From contig JAFDCW010000417.1 of assembly GCA_019312705.1 (NCBI GenBank), positions 1 through 8,636 of the forward strand: a stretch of 8,636 bases of DNA. Reading direction: 5' to 3'. The translations under genes and the position numbers were made by a program. Below, in pieces: positions 4,672-8,636 of this stretch; the stretch's first letter is position 1, and every line of letters starts with the position of its first letter. Under the pieces are notes generated by a model, which saw nothing but the letters and a program-made list of their open reading frames with translations, was not told where the DNA came from and searched no databases. Source of the DNA: Deltaproteobacteria bacterium (GTDB taxonomy: Bacteria; Myxococcota; Polyangia; Polyangiales; B10-G4).

Positions 4672-6897
4672 ATGCCCGATCAACCTCGCAAGAAATTCGA
4701 TTGGGGCTCGATCTCGACGGTGGAGTCCCTCGCAAAATTCCCCGACGAGGCGCCCTATCCAATCTTGCGCGTCGGCCTCGACGGGCGGTTGCTCTACGCC
4801 AACGCCCCCAGCACGCCGCTCCTCGCTCACTGGAGCGCGGTCGTCGGTGACACGGTTCCCGAAGAGATTCGCAAGAGCCTCGAAAAGGCGGTCGCCCAAA
4901 CCAGGACCGTCGAGGTCGAACAGAACGTGGGCGGCCGCGAATACGTGCTGACCGTCACCCCGATTGCCGAAGCGCCCTATCTCAATCTCTACGGCCGGGA
5001 CGTCACCGACCACCGCCTCGCCGAGAAGTGGGTCCGGGACCTCGCGCGTTTCCCCGACGAAAACCCCCATCCCGTCTTGCGCATCGACCGGCAGGGCACC
5101 GTCGTCTACGCAAACGGCGCCGCAGAAGTTCTGTTGCGGCACTGGAAGCTTGACGAAGACAACCGCGTACCCGAGACGCTCCAGGCGCGCATCATCAAGG
5201 CCATCGAACTCGATGAGCCCTTCGAGCTCGAAGAAGAAACCGACGACGGTACCCTGCGCCTCGGCATGGCGCCGATACCGTCGGGCGGCTATCTGAACGT
5301 CTACGGGAGAAACATCACCCGGCAGCGGGAAGCCGAGGCCGAGCTCGTCGCAGCACGTGACCAGGCCCTCGCGGCGAGCCGCGCCAAGAGCGCCTTCCTC
5401 GCCAACATGAGTCACGAGCTGCGCACGCCGATGAACGCGATCATCGGCTACAGCGAGATGTTGATGGAGGAAGCTGACGAGCTGAGCGGCCGGGAGATGC
5501 TCGCGGACATTCAGAAGGTGCACGGGGCTGGGCGCCACCTCCTAAACCTCATCAACGACATCCTCGACCTATCCAAGATCGAGGCCGGCCGAATGGACCT
5601 GTACCTCGAAGACGTGGTCATCCGTGACGTCGTCGGGCAGGTGGTCGACACGGTCCTGCCGCTGATGAAGCAGAACGGCAACGAGCTGGTCGTCGACTTC
5701 GTCGACGTCGTCAGCGAAATGCATACAGACCCGACGAAACTTCGCCAAAACCTGCTCAATCTTCTGAGCAACGCCGCCAAGTTCACCCACGATGGCACGG
5801 TGCGTCTCGAGGTTTCCGAGGCGGCAGAGAACGTTCGGTTTGCGGTGAAAGATACGGGCATCGGCATGGACGCCGGCCAACTGTCCCGGGTCTTCCTCTC
5901 TTTCACCCAGGCCGACGTATCGACCACGCGCAAGTACGGTGGGACCGGCCTCGGGCTGACCATCACTCGCCACTACTGCGAGATGCTCGGTGGTTCGATC
6001 GAGGTCGAGAGCGTCGAAGGAGCGGGTTCTACATTCACCCTCGTGCTCCCGGCGCGCTCGGACAATCGCGCCTCGAGCTCGCGGCAGGCGGGGCGCAGCT
6101 CTTCATCCATACGACTGGACCGGTTCGGTCCCGCGGGGCGCCTGGTCCTCGTGGTCGATGACGACCCCGAGGTGCAGGAGCTCCTCCGCACGACGCTCGG
6201 AGACGCGGGGTTCTCCGTGGTCTGCGCTCAAGATGGTGAGGAGGGTGTACGTCTGGCTCGGGAGCTCTCTCCGGTCGCCATCACCCTCGACGTGATGATG
6301 CGCGGGACCGATGGATGGGCCGTGCTCACGGACCTCAAGTCCGATGACAAGACGCGAGACATTCCGATCATTCTCGTCACCATCTCCGACGAAAGAAACC
6401 TCGGCATGGCACTCGGTGCGGCCGAGTTCATCACCAAGCCGATCGACAGGGGACGCCTCGTCGAAGTGCTCGAGGCGTACCGAGCCAACGACCCGAGTCC
6501 CCAGGTTCTCGTGATCGAAGACGACGAGGACCTTCGATCTCTCGTTCGGCGAACCCTGTCCAAGCACGGATGGACCGTCGCCGAAGCGGCCCATGGGGGT
6601 GAGGGCCTCGCGGCCCTCGAAGAGTCGATCCCGCGCATCGTGCTCCTCGACTTGATGATGCCCGTCGTCGACGGCTTCGAGTTCCTGGCTCGGGTGCGGG
6701 CCGACGAGCGGTACCAGGACCTGCCAATCGTCGTGGTGACGGCAAAGGAGCTCGACGAAGTCGACCGAGAGCGCCTCGATGGACATGTGGCGAGGATCCT
6801 CGAAAAGGGCGAGTACAGCCGCGATCAGCTGCTCGAAGTCATTCGCGACCTGGTCAACGCCTCGACCGGGAACGTGCGCGCACTGATCCCCCGGTGA
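4672..6897 (+). CDS. Soluble hybrid histidine kinase: 2 PAS-like, HisKA, HATPase_c, 2 receivers
   Basis: A 741-residue cytoplasmic sensor kinase with no signal peptide or membrane segment. Two tandem PAS-like repeats come first, about residues 20-114 and 124-218; each starts with FPDE.P.P(I/V)LR and ends YLN(L/V)YGR(D/N)(V/I)T. A short coiled-coil-like stretch (218-240) precedes the H-box SHELRTP with phospho-accepting His248. The ATPase domain has N-box NLLSNAAKFT (363-372), DTGIGM (394-399) and GTGLGL (424-429). A Ser/Arg-rich linker (462-485) leads to receiver 1 (Asp496-498, phosphoacceptor Asp540, Thr570, Lys589) and receiver 2 (Glu616-Asp617, Asp660, Thr690, Lys712). Receiver 1 reads LDVMMRG, with Arg where Pro is usual. 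There is no Hpt domain, so onward transfer needs a partner. The ATG at 4672 is chosen because it opens the PAS region; an upstream in-frame GTG at 4600 adds 24 unlikely residues. Two TGA codons in a row end the gene. Divergent from the receiver-Ser/Thr kinase gene, which suggests a shared pathway. Confidence 0.93.
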   Translation: MPDQPRKKFDWGSISTVESLAKFPDEAPYPILRVGLDGRLLYANAPSTPLLAHWSAVVGDTVPEEIRKSLEKAVAQTRTVEVEQNVGGREYVLTVTPIAEAPYLNLYGRDVTDHRLAEKWVRDLARFPDENPHPVLRIDRQGTVVYANGAAEVLLRHWKLDEDNRVPETLQARIIKAIELDEPFELEEETDDGTLRLGMAPIPSGGYLNVYGRNITRQREAEAELVAARDQALAASRAKSAFLANMSHELRTPMNAIIGYSEMLMEEADELSGREMLADIQKVHGAGRHLLNLINDILDLSKIEAGRMDLYLEDVVIRDVVGQVVDTVLPLMKQNGNELVVDFVDVVSEMHTDPTKLRQNLLNLLSNAAKFTHDGTVRLEVSEAAENVRFAVKDTGIGMDAGQLSRVFLSFTQADVSTTRKYGGTGLGLTITRHYCEMLGGSIEVESVEGAGSTFTLVLPARSDNRASSSRQAGRSSSSIRLDRFGPAGRLVLVVDDDPEVQELLRTTLGDAGFSVVCAQDGEEGVRLARELSPVAITLDVMMRGTDGWAVLTDLKSDDKTRDIPIILVTISDERNLGMALGAAEFITKPIDRGRLVEVLEAYRANDPSPQVLVIEDDEDLRSLVRRTLSKHGWTVAEAAHGGEGLAALEESIPRIVLLDLMMPVVDGFEFLARVRADERYQDLPIVVVTAKELDEVDRERLDGHVARILEKGEYSRDQLLEVIRDLVNASTGNVRALIPR

Positions 6898-6902
6898 TGA
6901 CT

Positions 6903-6938
6903 CCCCCGGCGGCGTCCCGGCCCCTCGGGGACCGGGGG
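6903..6938 (+). terminator. GC-rich stem-loop after the histidine kinase gene
   Basis: CCCCCG (6903-6908) can pair with CGGGGG (6933-6938), and inside it GTCCC (6914-6918) with GGGAC (6928-6932). This is a strong two-part hairpin beginning 3 nt after the tandem stops. Only two T follow, so it lacks a classical U-tract. It may be a weak intrinsic terminator or a 3'-end stabiliser. Confidence 0.42.
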
Positions 6939-6943
6939 TTCGG

Positions 6944-6972
6944 TTGAGCGCGTGCTCGCACTGAGCTATTCT
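6944..6972 (+). promoter_or_regulatory. Promoter of the PPC-like lipoprotein gene
   Basis: TTGAGC (6944-6949, 4/6 to TTGACA) and TATTCT (6967-6972, 4/6 to TATAAT) are separated by exactly 17 bp. The -10 ends 5 nt before the ATG at 6978, so the expected transcription start falls on or next to the start codon and no ribosome-binding site can be on the mRNA. This is the best promoter candidate in the window. Confidence 0.5.
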
Positions 6973-6977
6973 GAAGC

Positions 6978-7979
<1,002 letters not shown>

Positions 7980-8056
7980 GCTCGGCGGGCTCCGATGACG
8001 GCGGGGCGCGGAGCACGATCGGTAGGACTGTGTTCTGGATTGACGGCGTGCTCGGG

Positions 8057-8182
8057 GGTGCCTCCAGCTCCAGGGGCTTTGTTACGCGACAACCGGAGTT
8101 GGCGCTGTGGGGGGCGGGTGTCGTGTCGCGGACGACGGAGGGGGCCCCGTTGCCGGACGCTTTTACCTCCGCTGGAGGCACC
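8057..8182. repeat. 12-bp perfect inverted repeat pair
   Basis: GGTGCCTCCAGC (8057-8068) and GCTGGAGGCACC (8171-8182) are exact reverse complements 102 nt apart. The right arm can instead form a local hairpin, CCTCC-GCT-GGAGG (8166-8178), so an RNA from here could switch between two folds. No target-site duplication is seen outside the arms. Confidence 0.6.
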
Positions 8183-8588
8183 GGTCGGCAATCCGGCTCT
8201 GGTCGACTGACGTCGCCCGACGCCTTCTCGCAGACCTCCCCAAGCACGCCTGATATGCCTGAGCCGAGCCACCTGCCGATGAACTGGTGGTCTCCGAGGG
8301 ACCTCGTTGGTGGGGGTGCTAAACGGGGATGATCCCGGTCCCGGCAGGGGGCGTCTGCTCCGCTCCTAACTTTCGCAGTTGCTCGAGTGGTGTCGCGACC
8401 ACGGCGGGATCATTCCGCGCCGCATGGTGTACGTGCTCACGCACGGGCCTCCGCATCCACCCCACCGCCGGAACCTCCCACTCGCACTGGGCGTACCGCC
8501 TTTGATTTGGTGTCCTGTCCCACCGATCTCTCCCAGCCTCGTCTCACTTAGAAAGCCCGGTAGACGTGGCGGGATGACGGTCGCCGCG

Positions 8589-8636
8589 GTGTCCCATCCC
8601 GCGACCGCGTAACGGCACGGAGCCGAGATGGGACAC
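8589..8636. repeat. 10-bp inverted repeat ending at the window edge
   Basis: GTGTCCCATC (8589-8598) is the exact reverse complement of GATGGGACAC (8627-8636), with 28 nt between. The left arm also lies in the loop of a second stem, CGCGGT (8585-8590)/ACCGCG (8604-8609), sharing only two bases with it, so a pseudoknot-like fold is possible. A related sequence, GTGTCCTGTC, lies at 8510-8519. The repeat may continue beyond the window. Confidence 0.6.

Larger units (their letters stand above)
7987..8636. other. Gene-free segment of about 650 bp with inverted repeats
   Basis: No open frame here shows a recognisable domain, a credible start or a consistent codon pattern; the frames of 70-100 codons on both strands are of the kind expected by chance at this GC content. 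The segment does contain a 12-bp inverted repeat pair in its left half and repeated GTGTCC-type motifs in its right half, annotated separately. It may be intergenic DNA before a gene outside the window, a decayed gene, or the edge of a repetitive element. Confidence 0.55.

Noticed and set aside
4460..4762. Upstream extension of the receiver-kinase frame to 4762
   Set aside because: The added residues are Arg/Pro-rich with no domain, and the extension would overlap the start of the divergent histidine kinase gene.
4567..5538. Minus-strand open frame of 323 codons under the histidine kinase
   Set aside because: It is antisense to the PAS and HisKA domains, which are clearly coding on the plus strand.
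6103..6786. Minus-strand open frame of 227 codons under the two receivers
   Set aside because: It is antisense to the clearly coding receiver domains, and its composition is only the complement of the plus-strand codons.
8030..8332. Plus-strand frame of 100 codons (MFWIDGVLGG...)
   Set aside because: It has no domain, no ribosome-binding site or promoter placed as in the neighbouring genes, and covers the 12-bp inverted repeat. It is most likely chance.
8329..8413. 9-bp inverted repeat ATGATCCCG / CGGGATCAT
   Set aside because: At this length and distance (67 nt) it is expected by chance in GC-rich DNA, and no supporting feature was seen.
8379..8612. Plus-strand frame of 77 codons at the right end
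   Set aside because: It is Pro/Arg-rich and covers the repeated GTGTCC motif and part of the inverted repeat. It is most likely an open frame across non-coding repeat DNA.

Overview
The window is GC-rich chromosomal DNA. It probably comes from a myxobacterium or a close relative (Myxococcota, perhaps near Sandaracinaceae/Polyangia). The clues are cysteine-rich lipoproteins with CGDG...ECDDGN...GDGCD repeats, a Hanks-type Ser/Thr kinase fused to a receiver domain, a soluble hybrid histidine kinase, GTG starts and strong G/C at third codon positions. This placement is inference from gene style, not from a marker gene.

Layout, left to right. (1) 93-1235 (+): a secreted lipoprotein with three DUF4215-type Cys-rich repeats, ending in a run of nine G just before its stop. 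(2) 1239-2159 (-): an S4-domain RluA-family pseudouridine synthase, convergent with gene 1 and only 3 bp away. (3) 2209-2574 (+): a stand-alone CheY-like response regulator, divergent from the synthase across a 49-bp gap with a GGTATACC palindrome. (4) 2587-4459 (-): an N-terminal receiver domain fused to a Hanks-type Ser/Thr kinase with a C-terminal membrane anchor. It is split into two overlapping frames by an apparent frameshift near 3671. (5) 4672-6897 (+): a cytoplasmic hybrid histidine kinase (two PAS-like repeats, HisKA, HATPase_c, two receivers), divergent from gene 4. (6) 6978-7979 (+): a second lipoprotein with a (CCG)10-encoded polyproline spacer, Cys-rich segments and a C-terminal PPC-like beta domain. 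(7) 7980-8636: no convincing gene, but several inverted repeats, including a repeated GTGTCC(C/T)(A/G)TC motif at the right end that looks like repetitive or mobile-element-edge DNA.

How it may work together: genes 3, 4 and 5 look like one signalling locus. The histidine kinase has four possible phosphorylation stations (its His, its two receivers, and trans receivers). The stand-alone regulator and the kinase's receiver share the identical 12-residue stretch NRDMLSRRLTRK. A plausible reading is a His-Asp relay feeding a membrane-anchored Ser/Thr kinase. The lipoproteins on either side are typical cell-surface proteins of this group, and nothing in the sequence ties them directly to the signalling genes. 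Three plus-strand genes have a -10-like hexamer only 5-8 nt before the start codon, which suggests leaderless or near-leaderless mRNAs.

The most interesting items are the receiver/Ser-Thr kinase fusion with its unusual insertion and frameshift, the divergent two-component/Hanks-kinase pairing, the apparent leaderless promoters, and the structured repeats in the right-hand gene-free segment.
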